Shown here piece after piece: positions 12,615 to 22,854 of a stretch of 64,000 nt of DNA. Source of the stretch: Medicago truncatula (taxonomy: Eukaryota > Streptophyta > Magnoliopsida > Fabales > Fabaceae); assembly GCF_003473485.1 (NCBI RefSeq), contig NC_053046.1, positions 1,498,001 through 1,562,000 on the forward strand. Reading direction: 5' to 3'. The position numbers and the translations under genes were made by a program. A model generated the notes under the pieces. That model ran no database searches. It was not told the DNA's origin and saw only the letters and a program-made list of their open reading frames with translations. Within the stretch, counting starts at the first letter, position 1. Each line of letters opens with the position of its first letter.

Positions 12615-15600
12615 ATGGTAACTGTATCTGAAATTCGAAGGGCTCAAAGGGCAGAAGGCCCTACAACTATCTTAGCTATTGGCACTGCAAATCCAACAAA
12701 TTGTATTGAACAAAGCACATATCCTGATCTCTATTTCAGAGTCACAAACAATGAGCACAAGACTGAATTAAAAAAGAAATTCCAGCGCATATGTTAGTAA
12801 AAATTTTCTCTATACTTCCTGTTTAAATTCACTTCTCTAGTACACTTTTTATGTGAATTTGGACTGGTTAATCTGTTTGATCGTTATAAAATTGACGAGT
12901 TTGTTTGCTTTTCTAAAAAGAAAATAAAAAAATAATCATTTAATTTGAAAAACATATCATTTTTAACGATCTTGTTTTGTTTTGTGTTTGCATACCATAA
13001 CGAAAAGGAGGAGACGTCAACCATTTCGTCGTTTAACTTTTACTCCCTCCATATTTTATTATAGATCATTTTGATATTTTCACACATATTAAAAAATATA
13101 GTTAATTTTGTATTGGAAAGAGAAATTATAAATGATTTTACAAGATGGGTTAATGGTGATTTACCCCCTGTAATATAGGTCATTTTTTGTTTTCCCCCCT
13201 GTAAAATATTTTTTTTTATTTACCCCCTGTAAAATATATTTTTTCCTAATAGGTCATAAAAAAATGAAAAATTCTGCAAAAAAAATAATAAAGTCGTTTT
13301 TTTATGACCTATTAGGGGGGGTATTCCAAAAAAATATATTTTACAAGGGGGTAAATCAAAAAAAAAAATTTACAATGGGGAAAACAAAAAATGACCTATG
13401 TTACGGATGGAAAGATTTTTTTTCCATCCGTAACAAATTTTTTATTTAATATTAAGTAATTTTGGCTTCTAGTGGCAATCATGGGTAGGGTAGGGGCGTA
13501 ACGGTTCGGTTTGTATTGGTTTTCAGTCAAAAAAATGTCTGAATCCATGAAATCTTCATCGGTTCAGATTGGTTCGGTTTTTTCTGTTTTTCAAAAAAGA
13601 AAATGAACCAAACTAGTCGGTTTGGATCGGTTCGGTTGATCGGTTTGTTTGAAAATACAATAAAAAAAATCATATTTTCACAAATTTGTGTTTCATCTAT
13701 ACAACATACTCAAATATTTCATAGAACTTTGTTTTCCATATTCTCTGTTTTTCAAACTACTTTTTATAACTAATATGAAAAAACTAAAAAGAGATGGACG
13801 ATCCTGACGGCGGTGAGGAACGATGAGTTAGGGGTGATCGACGACAAGTGTTCTTTTTTTGCAAAAACGAATTAGAGTGTGAGTGATGAGATGAAATGAT
13901 GATGGGAGAAAGTGAATGTATTAAGGAGTATTTTAGGTTGGACTTCAATTTTGAGCTTAATCATAAGTGTGTGCGAGAAGGGATAATATTACTAAAATGG
14001 GGAGTCATGTTAGCATCGGTTCGGTTCATCGGTTTATTGGATCTCAAAATAAAATACTGAGAACCAAACTTAACTACATCGGTTTAGGTTGGTTCAGTTC
14101 GGTTTTGAACCGAACCAAACAAGGTCGGATATTTTCTCAGTTTGATTCGGTTTGGATTTTCGGTTTCATCGGTTTTGTCCGAATTTTCGTTGGTTTGTTT
14201 CGTATCATAGAGTATTTCCCTATCCCTTATAATGATATGAGAAAAAGAAACTAAAATAATAGAAAGAAGATAGAATAATAAATGGGCAAGGGTATGGTAA
14301 GAAAAAAAAATCATTAATGATGCATTGGTATTGTTAAACGACATATAAAAAAATCAAAACATTTTTTTCTTTCAAAATGACTTATAATAAAATACGTACT
14401 ACCTTTTCTTTTTTGAAGAAGAATAAATCATCTTTATTTTTATTTTCAGAATACTTTAGCTTCAATTCTTATTAATTTTATACTATGTTTTCTTAAAGAA
14501 AATAAATAAATTGAATTTCACAAATGTGAATCTGAAATTTAAATTACGTACTAAATTAATCATAGGTTTTGTTATATATACATATTATTTTTGTAATTAT
14601 AAATGTTTTTTTTGAAGTGTAATTATAAATGTTTATCCCACATTTCTACTTGTTTATGTGACTCAATCACATTCAAATATTTCATTTGTCATTTTATATA
14701 TTTTTTTACCTCAAACCTGATAATATAAGAAAACAAATACAATACAGTTAACAAATAACATTATTTTTTAAGTCATTGTGACGTTAATTTTGCCTACTAT
14801 ATCAATAGAGAAATATTGCATTACAAGACTATTTTTATTTTTCCCTCAAGAAAAAAAGACTATTTTTATTTTATGTGATTTAGCTTTGGACTTTGGTATT
14901 GCCAAAATATTGTTGTACTTATATGCCATTTCTTTATAACTCCTTTAGGTGATAAATCTATGATTAGGAAGAGACATGTGTACTTAACAGAAGAGATTTT
15001 GAAAGATAATCCAAATTTTTGCTTCGATAAGACACCTTCTTTGGATGCTAGGCAAGACATGATGGCGGTAGAGATACCTAGACTAGGGAAGGAGGCTGCA
15101 GTGAAGGCTATCGAAGAATGGGGTCAACCGAAGTCAAATATTACACATTTAATTTTTTGCACCTATAGTGGTGTAGACATGCCTGGTGCGGATTACCAAC
15201 TAACAAAACTCTTAGGTCTTAACCCATATGTGAAAAGGTACATGATGTACCAACTAGGGTGTTATGCAGGTGGAACAGTACTTCGTTTGGCGAAGGACTT
15301 AGCTGAGAATAACAAAGGTGCTCGTGTGTTGGTTGTTTGTTCTGAAATCACTGCAATCTCATTTTGTGGACCTAGTAATACTCACCTACACAAACTTGTT
15401 GGACAAGCAATATTTGGAGATGGAGCTGCGGCAGTCATTGTTGGCTCTGACCTAGTACCTGAAATTGAGAAACCTTTATTTGAGTTAGTTTGGACTGCAC
15501 AAACAATTGCTTCTGATAGTGAAGGAGCTATTTGTGGTCAACTTCGTGAAGTTGGGCTAACATATAATATTCGTAAGGATGTCTCTGAGATTGTCTCAAA

Positions 15601-15940
15601 GAATATTGATAAAGTACTAGTTGAGGCATTTCAACCATTAGGAATCTCTGATTATAACTCAATCTTTTGGATTGCTCATCCGGGTGGTCCTGCAATTCTA
15701 GATCAAATTGAGCAAAAGTTAGGCTTGAAAGCTGAAAAGTTGAGGGTCGTTAGGGAAGTGCTTAGTGAATATGGTAATATGTCTAGTGCATCTGTATTGT
15801 TCATCTTGAATGAGATGAGAAGGAAATCGACTCAAGATCGACTTAAGACCACAGGTGAAGGACAAGAATGGGGTGTATTGTTAAGCTTTGGACCTGGACT
15901 TACCATTGAAACTGTTGTTTTGCATAGTATAGTTATATAA
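12615..15940 (+). CDS. chalcone synthase-like type III polyketide synthase, diverged active site
   Basis: Two exons, 12615-12792 (178 bp) and 14949-15940 (992 bp), give a full-length 389-aa product with no stops. The exon sizes match canonical CHS exactly. The 2156-bp intron is about seven times longer than in the sister genes and is filled with MITE and hAT-like DNA; the donor is GTTAGT instead of GTAAGT. The catalytic Cys164, His303 and Asn336 and gatekeeper Phe215 are kept, as are Gly256 and Ser338. Several pocket or near-pocket residues change: Thr132 to Tyr, Gln162 to Leu, Phe165 to Tyr, Thr197 to Ser, Phe265 to Tyr, Phe371 to Leu and Gly372 to Ser. Thr132, Thr197 and Phe265 are positions known to steer substrate choice and cyclisation in this family. 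It may make a product other than naringenin chalcone, or be a slowly decaying copy. Length and frame retention favour function. Confidence 0.85.
13146..13412. mobile_element. foldback element (long inverted repeats) in the CHS-like intron
   Basis: Two arms of about 110 bp are reverse complements: 13158-13268 and 13298-13405. The left arm contains three phrases reading TTTACCCCCTGTAA or close to it, plus two TAGGTCAT-type words; the right arm holds their complements. The loop is about 30 bp. No coding capacity. It resembles Mutator-like MITEs, but no target duplication is clear. Confidence 0.65.
13490..14220. mobile_element. hAT-like non-autonomous element, diverged
   Basis: The block begins TAGGGGCGTAACGGTTCGG and is filled with CGGTTCGGTT and GGTTTGGATCGGTT repeats, denser at both ends, like the hAT element at 11.26 kb. 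The right end near 14215 is poorly matched and no 8-bp duplication was found. There is no transposase. Confidence 0.45.
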
Positions 15941-16087
15941 GATGCTCAATTTTTTTTTTTAATTATGTAATATTTTCCATCTCGCCTAAGTTTCTATCTT
16001 TATGAAGAATAAATACAGAAAGTTATATATATGTGTATGCATGTATGTATATTTGATATGGTAAATAGCTTTATACCATACCTAGTG

Positions 16088-16371
16088 TGGTCTCTTCTTT
16101 TTTTCCATAAAAATAATGGAAGTTACAAAATTTATGTGATTATTTAAAAAAAATATATATAGGTATTTGATTGAATAAAATATGATCACTACAAAAAAAA
16201 AAAAAAAAATTAAATTCACCCTCAAAGGTTTATAGAGACAGCCCATAAAATCGTAGGTATAGAAAATATATACCTACGGAAACATCATTGTATGAAGGCA
16301 TAGACATCTATAAAAAAAAATACAATAAAAAATTATCATTAATGTATGTTAAATATATCAGATATACTAGA

Positions 16372-16409
<38 letters not shown>

Positions 16410-16515
16410 GAATGAGCGTTGAGTGAAATATTTGTAACCCACAAAATCCAAACATTTAACCATTTTTCATCTCATTTCCAAAGCTCAACCTCAACTTCCA
16501 ATTTTCCTAAAATCG
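16088..16515 (+). repeat. orphan duplicate of CHS 5' flank
   Basis: This segment matches 19550-19885, which lies just upstream of the intact CHS at 20167. Shared phrases include CCATAAAAATAATG, GTATTTGATTGAATAAAATA, TATGATCACTA and GAGTGAAATATTTGTAAC, in the same order and orientation. Here a longer A tract (16373-16405) interrupts the match. No CHS coding sequence follows, so the copy is an orphan. Confidence 0.7.
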
Positions 16516-16519
16516 GTCT

Positions 16520-17930
16520 CTATAATTGGCCTTACGATGAAAATCGTCTTCTAGTTCGCCAATTTCTCCATCTATTTCTATTATTAGTTTATTCAATCAT
16601 CACTTCATCTCTGTCTGAAAACTCGAATGTGCCAGAAACCCTAGACACGTGCGTGGAAGTACAAATGCATTTTTAAGAATTATTGTGTTTGCTTCAATTA
16701 ATGGAGCTTGTTCATTCTAACTATGAGTTTCTGCACTATTTTTCTCTCTGTAGACATGGATCCCTAGCTTCTTTCTCTCCCTAACATCGTGTTGAAGCGA
16801 AATTTTGATTAGGAATTTCTGAGTTTGATGATGAAATTTAAAGTTTTTTTTGACAAAAGTTAACAGCAAGGATTTATTTGACTAACGGAATATAACTTAA
16901 GGGACCAAAATGTAACGTTAATAATTTATGGGACCAAAATGAAACCAATAAATAACTTAAGGGATCAAATGATTAATTAAACCTTTTTTTTTGTGACTTT
17001 TGGGTTGTTTGTTAATTATTAATGACATTGCCACACATAAGGGTGGTAGAAGGTGTATTGCCACCTATGGTGGTATACCTATAAGGACTCAAAAATTATG
17101 GAAAAATGATTGGTAGACCACTCATATTTTCATACCACACATACACCCCCCACATATTTGAGAGGAGAGAGATGGATGAAAGAGAAGAGAGACAAAGTGT
17201 ATATGGGGTCTAGGCTACATGTCATATGTTTATGTGGAGGTTTAAGTGTGTATGTCACCTATGGATCTGCATGTATCACCACTCAAAATTATGAACCACA
17301 GTAATGAAATCTTTTGCACCTGAAGAGGGAGCTTTATTAGAGCCTAGAGGATCCTCAAACATCAAAATGATTTGATTCAATGTTGTTACCTTTTTTTCAT
17401 TAAGGAAAAACTTTTACTTGCTCAGGATTGCTCTGAACTTCAATTACTTGTGTCTCCAATGTGAATTCAAGAACATTTGTCTAGTATATATATGCCAATT
17501 TTGTTAAGTTTCTTGGTGGTGTGTCTAATCTTGAGAGAGTTTCATGGCTTTATGGATTTCAAAAGTTAACCTTTTGTTGTTATTATTTAAAGTTGATTCA
17601 ACCTAGTTTCACATTCATTCTTTTCAACAGATGAATGGTGTTCTATTGTGATGTATAGCTAACATGCATGCTTTTCATTTTTGCACGTTCTTGAAGTATT
17701 TGAGCATAGCTTATCATGACCTAGGGCATTTTGTATGATGTATAACAAATTATAGTATTGAAAATGGATTCGGTAAGTTTTAAGGAAATATCTGTAGTCA
17801 TTCACTAGATTACTAGCTCTTCCAATCTAAAGAAACTTTAGTTTTCAACAAGTACCTTACTCATGGCATAGTAGGGTAAATTTACCTCTTTTTACAAATT
17901 AAGCAATTACACATCACTAGAATGATCAAA
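16520..17930. other. intergenic DNA, no gene recognised
   Basis: A stretch at 16850-16985 with GGGACCAAAATG phrases ending in ATTAAACC resembles one end of a Mutator-like MITE. From about 17480 to 17890 the sequence matches 22440-22690 and appears to be non-coding DNA of a former F-box/FBD gene. The short open frame at 17110-17304 has no recognisable product. Confidence 0.45.
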
Positions 17931-17931
17931 T

Positions 17932-18290
17932 ATTTAAGGTTTATTTACTTAATTGAATTTGGGAGGGTTCATCAAACATACAAGCTTCCACATACACAAA
18001 AGATTTGGATTTTAGGGAAAAGAATGTCTTTCGGATTCTGAACTTAGCAAGCTTAAAGTTGTGAACTCAAAAGATATGAGTCGTGTGCCACACGAGATTG
18101 AATTCATCAAATTTTTGCTTGGTTGTTCACTTGTTTTCGAGACAATTATTCTCGTTCCTTGTATTTATGATACAAAATATTTGTTGGAAATATTAGTCGA
18201 AAGAGCTTCTAAAACAAATATTGATTTCATATTCAAAAAATAATTAGGACACTAGAAGTTCTTTCAATACACCTCCCATATCCTTCAGAT
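17932..18290 (+). pseudogene. F-box/FBD-like gene fragment (left arm of an inverted repeat)
   Basis: An open stretch reads PHEIEFIKFLLGCS followed by hydrophobic residues, which resembles the FBD/LRR tail of plant F-box proteins (ELEFIKFLL-type motif before the final strand). It is only about 60 codons and has no F-box. The same sequence, diverged, recurs in reverse orientation at 18825-19205 and in part at 22440-22850. I call it a broken fragment. The family call rests on motif memory only. Confidence 0.45.
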
Positions 18291-18824
18291 GCAACTTGGG
18301 AGAGAGGAATGCCAAATTTCTTTGCACAATCTATTCAATAGGACGCTACAAGTCCTGCGTAACTCTTCCGAGTTCAAATATTTTGGATGAGTCTCAAATC
18401 ATTATTATTTTTCCTGAATTCATTGTATGATTCTTTAAATTAGTATAATTATAATTATTATTTTTTTTGCTTGATTTTGATGAGTCACATCCAACGCTCG
18501 TAAGGGAAAAAAAATAAGTAAGACTAAAATAAAGTATGGTTTCATCCAAGGGAAGACTGCTAGAGTGAAACCCTAATTTCCACTTCATGACTTTTTTTCC
18601 CATAAAAAAAGTTGGATGAGGACTTATCCAAAACAAGCTATAAAATCAAGCAAATAAAAGGAAAAGGAAAGTTAAGCCCGTTTAAGGAAGCATACATGGA
18701 ATTAAAAAAAAAAATAGTGATTTGAGAGTCATCCAAAATATTTGAACTCAAGCATAGAAGATTAAAATATTTTCACATAATGTAGGATAAAGAATGTAGT
18801 TATGGTAGCTTATCATTTATTGGA

Positions 18825-19205
18825 GGACAAGTGAAGGGGTTGAAAGAACCTCTAGTATCCCTAACCTGAAGAAAATTGGATTGGATAATTTTCAAGCATG
18901 AAATCAATTTCTACTTCAGAAGAATCTCTTCAAAATTTCATTATTTCAATCAACATATTATCATGTATAAAGGTATGATAACATTGTGTCCATAATAGGT
19001 AAACAACCAAAAAAGAAATTGATAAATTCAATCTCTTGTAGCACACCACCATGTCTTCCAAATTCACCACTTTTAGCTTGCTAAGTACAGAATCTGAGGG
19101 GCATTCTTTTAACCAAAAATCTAAATCTTATGCATATATGGAAAGTTTAATGAAACCTTTCAATTTCAATTGAGTAATAAACCTTAAATATTTGACTGTA
19201 GGGGT
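18825..19205 (-). pseudogene. F-box/FBD-like gene fragment (right arm of an inverted repeat)
   Basis: The reverse complement of this block aligns with 17932-18290 over about 350 bp. Shared anchors are AAATATTTAAGGTTTATT, ACTTAGCAAGCT, GAGATTGAATT, TTGATTTCAT and the ACTAGAGGTTCTTTCAA-type end. Identity by eye is moderate (roughly 65-75%), and the frame is not open throughout. The 530 bp between the arms has no identified content. Confidence 0.45.
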
Positions 19206-19549
19206 GGATGATATGCAAGTATTAATAACAGAATGTTCATATTAATTAATAAAAACAGGGGAAATTTACTCAACAATATAATGAGTAAGGACATATATGT
19301 AATACTCTCAAGTGTTACTGAAATTATTTATTAACATCAGCTTTATCTAATACTAGTCAATTGTTACAAGATCTAAATAGTAACATTTATTTTTGATTTA
19401 TTTATAATTTTAAAGTGTTACTAAATCTTATATGCGTTTTAGTGATATGTAAAGCTTCTTTAGGTTGGGAGAGATAGTAATCAAGTAAAGGGCTACAAGT
19501 ATCTCTTTCATAACCTCAAAATTTACTGATCCAATTCAATAATCTCTAG

Positions 19550-19885
19550 CGTGTTCTCTCCTTTTTTTCATAAAAATAATGAAAGTAACAAAATTTTGTG
19601 TGATTATTTAAAAAAATAGGTATTTGATTGAATAAAATATGATCACTAAATAAGACAAATGAGAATTTACCCTCGAGGGTTTAAAGAGACAACTCAAAAA
19701 ATCGTAGGGATAGACATCTCCAAAAAAAATTAAACAATAAATTATTATTATTATTATTATATTTTAAAAATATCAGAAATAAAAGAGGGAATGAGTGGTG
19801 AGTGAAATATTTGTAACTTGCAAAACCCAAAAAATTCAACGTTTTCAGCTCATTTCCAAAACTCAACCTCAACTCTCAATTTATT
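19550..19885 (+). repeat. CHS 5' flank, partner of the orphan copy at 16.1 kb
   Basis: It lies 280-620 bp upstream of the ATG at 20167 and matches 16088-16515 in order and orientation. A short ATT microsatellite (about 19741-19762) lies inside. Confidence 0.65.
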
Positions 19886-20016
19886 CTTTTTGACTAGAGA
19901 GTCTTCATCAAAGTCATGGACGCAGCCAGCCAGCCATTGGTTTGTTGAATATCAAATTTTGAATAATGCAAAGTGTTTTATTCAAACATGGGATGCTATG
20001 CTACTAACAACTTTCA

Positions 20017-20024
20017 TATAAAAA
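20017..20024 (+). promoter_or_regulatory. TATA box of CHS (20.2 kb gene)
   Basis: TATAAAAA lies about 150 bp before the ATG. Upstream, the position of the G-box in the 7.4 kb gene reads CATGGGATGCTATGCTACTA, so both CACGTG and the ACC core of the H-box are lost. Confidence 0.6.
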
Positions 20025-20166
20025 CCATCTCACTCTAAACATCTTTCCACCACAACACTCTTCACCCCTTTCCTTTCTACAACAAGAACTGAAAACCAGT
20101 TAAGTTCAGAATATAAATATATATCATATATTTGCTACATAAAAGAAACTTACTAAAAATACCAAG

Positions 20167-21675
20167 ATGGTGAGTGTATCTGAAATTCGCAAGGCTCAGA
20201 GAGCAGAAGGTCCTGCAACCATTTTGGCCATTGGCACTGCAAATCCACCAAATTGTGTTGAACAAAGCACATATCCTGATTTCTACTTTAGAATCACAAA
20301 CAGTGAACACAAAACTGAACTCAAAGAGAAATTTCAACGCATGTGTAAGTGTTTTTTCATATTTTATCACTACATTTCTAGGTAATAAAATCAATGTTCT
20401 TTTTTTTATAAATATACATGGACAAGTACATTCTTGATATATTACCTCAGTTCATTTACTTATGGTTTATTTTTGGATCATATTATATACCTATTGGCTA
20501 TTGCATCTTTGAATCATATTGTATACGGTGCAAATATCATTGTTTGTAAAAGACATTGACAATATTAAACTTGCCTGTCACATGAAAAAAAAATTATTAG
20601 CACTAGGAGACATTTTAGATGCCATTGATTTCGTATCACCCAAATTTGTTGAACTAATATCATCTCTTCATAATTACCTTCAGGTGATAAATCTATGATT
20701 AAGAGAAGATACATGTACCTAACAGAGGAGATTTTAAAAGAGAATCCCAGTGTTTGTGAATACATGGCACCTTCATTGGATGCTAGGCAAGACATGGTGG
20801 TGGTAGAGGTACCTAGACTAGGAAAGGAGGCTGCCGTAAAAGCTATAAAAGAATGGGGTCAGCCAAAGTCAAAGATTACTCACTTAATTGTTTGCACCAC
20901 AAGTGGTGTAGACATGCCTGGAGCTGATTACCAACTCACCAAACTCTTAGGTCTTCGCCCATATGTGAAGAGGTACATGATGTACCAGCAAGGATGTTTT
21001 GCAGGTGGGACGGTGCTTCGTTTGGCCAAGGACTTGGCTGAGAACAACAAAGGTGCCCGTGTGTTGGTTGTCTGTTCCGAAGTCACTGCAGTCACATTTC
21101 GCGGCCCTAGTGATACTCACTTGGACAGCCTTGTTGGACAAGCTCTATTTGGAGATGGAGCTGCTGCACTAATTGTTGGTTCAGATCCAATACCAGAAAT
21201 TGAGAAACCTATATTTGAAATGGTTTGGACTGCACAAACAATCGCGCCTGATAGCGAAGGAGCCATTGACGGTCACCTTCGTGAAGCTGGACTAACATTT
21301 CACCTTCTTAAAGATGTTCCTGAAATTGTTTCAAAGAACATCAATAAAGCATTGGTTGATGCTTTCCAACCATTAGGAGTTTCTGACTACAACTCAATCT
21401 TCTGGATTGCACACCCTGGTGGCCCTGCAATTTTAGATCAAGTAGAGCAAAAGTTAGCCTTAAAGCCTGAAAAGATGAAAGCCACTAGAGAAGTGCTTAG
21501 TGAATATGGAAATATGTCAAGTGCATGTGTTTTGTTTATCTTAGATGAAATGAGAAAGAAATCAGCTCAAGATGGATTGAAGACTACCGGAGAAGGACAT
21601 GAATGGGGTGTGTTATTTGGCTTTGGACCGGGACTTACTATTGAAACTGTTGTTTTGCGTAGTGTTGCTATATGA
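20167..21675 (+). CDS. CHS: chalcone synthase (canonical, intact)
   Basis: A second intact naringenin-chalcone synthase. Exons are 20167-20344 and 20684-21675 (178 and 992 bp), with a 339-bp intron (GTAAGT donor, CAG acceptor) splitting the Cys60 codon. The product is 389 aa. Cys164, Phe215, Phe265, His303, Asn336, Thr132, Thr197, Gly256 and Ser338 are all canonical, as is the GFGPG loop. Eleven substitutions separate it from the 7.4 kb copy, all conservative or on the surface (for example Ala28Pro, Asn82Ser, Gly273Glu, Thr354Ala), or about 97% identity. The stop is followed by GATGCTTAAT, as in the sister copies, showing that the 3' UTR start was duplicated too. Its promoter lacks the G-box, so expression may differ from the first copy; this is inference. 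Confidence 0.97.
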
Positions 21676-21782
21676 GATGCTTAATTATTTTATTTTCATA
21701 TATCACTTTCAAATTTGCTTGATTTTTATGTAAGGATGAAAAACTTGTGTAGAGTTCAACATTTACCATCATATTAAAATTA

Positions 21783-22180
21783 GGCTTATTGATGTGTTTA
21801 GCCCTTGCAATTAGGCGGCATTTAAAAATTCGTCCCTGTAATTGCTAATCCTGGCATTTTAACCCTGCAATTGTTAATCGTTTAAAATTTCGTCCCTCTC
21901 CCCACTTAATCACTGCCACGCCACATGAAATTCCAAATTTACCCCTGGGTTTCCAATTCTTTCTTCAATATTTTGTCCTCTTCTTAAGGGCAAAATTGGA
22001 ATTTCATGTGTGACAGTGATTGCCACGTCATCAAATTAGTGACGTGGCAGTGATTAATTTGGTCCAAGGACCAAATTTTAAACGATTAACAATTGCAGGG
22101 TTAAAATGCCAGGATTAGCAATTACAGGGACGAATTTTTAAATGCCGCCTAATTGCAAGGGCTAAACACATCAATAAACC
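21783..22180. mobile_element. Mutator-like foldback MITE just downstream of CHS
   Basis: A 398-bp element with terminal inverted repeats of about 110 bp (left GGCTTATTGATGTGTTTAGC; right end is its near-perfect complement). It is flanked by 9-bp duplications TTAAAATTA (21774-21782) and TTAAAAATA (22181-22189), with one mismatch. Long inverted ends and a 9-bp target duplication indicate a non-autonomous Mutator-like element. It begins about 110 bp after the CHS stop and could affect the 3' UTR or polyadenylation. Confidence 0.85.
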
Positions 22181-22439
22181 TTAAAAATAATATAATTGTC
22201 ATTAGCTTTATATTCTACATAGTTATTTATTTGAAAAATATATCATTTATAATTAAGAAGTAAATCGTGTTTGCATATAAAAGACAACAAGTTAGATGAT
22301 TGATACAAGTAAATTACATTTTAATATGCAGTAATGTATAATCTATGCACTCTTCAAATTTTTAAATATATGTACTATGTTTTGTTTTGCAACAACAAAA
22401 GATAATTTTATTAGTCTAAACAGAGTCAATCCAGTAAGT

Positions 22440-22850
22440 TCAAATTGCAATTTTGTTAAGTTTTTCTTGGTTATTATTATTTAAAGTTGATTCATCCTAG
22501 TTGCTTTTCATTCTTGCACTTTCTTGAAGTATTTGAGCAGAGGTTATCATGACCTAGGGCATCTTTATATGAAAATGGAACCAGTAAGTTTTAAGGATAT
22601 GAAGGAAATATATTGGTAATCATTCGCTTGATTACAAGCTCTTCCAAACTTTAGATTTCAATAAGTCCTTACCCATGGCATAGTTGGGTATATTTCCCTC
22701 TTTTGGAAGGGATGGGGGTGTGCTACATGAGATTGAATTTATCAATTTTTTGCTTGGTTGTTCGCCAGTATATGTGGAAGCTTGTATGTTTGAAGAACCC
22801 TCCCAAATCCAATTGAGTAATAAACCTTAGGGATATATGGAAGATACGCA
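22440..22850 (+). pseudogene. third F-box/FBD-like fragment, rearranged
   Basis: The first part (22440-22690) matches 17480-17890 in direct orientation. Then comes the FBD-like phrase GAGATTGAATTTATCAA (about 22727-22770). The last part (about 22770-22830) is the reverse complement of 17940-18000. The segment is thus a chimera with an internal inversion. No open frame of useful length remains. Confidence 0.4.
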
Positions 22851-22854
22851 AGTA

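Larger units (their letters stand above)
13043..14395. mobile_element. Stowaway-like MITE ends separated by later insertions
   Basis: A left end CTCCCTCCATATTTTATTAT follows TA at 13041-13042. A matching but diverged right end (CAAAATGACTTATAATAAAA) lies near 14375-14393. Between them sit a foldback element and a hAT-like element, so the MITE appears to have been split by nested insertions in the intron of the CHS-like gene. Confidence 0.45.
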
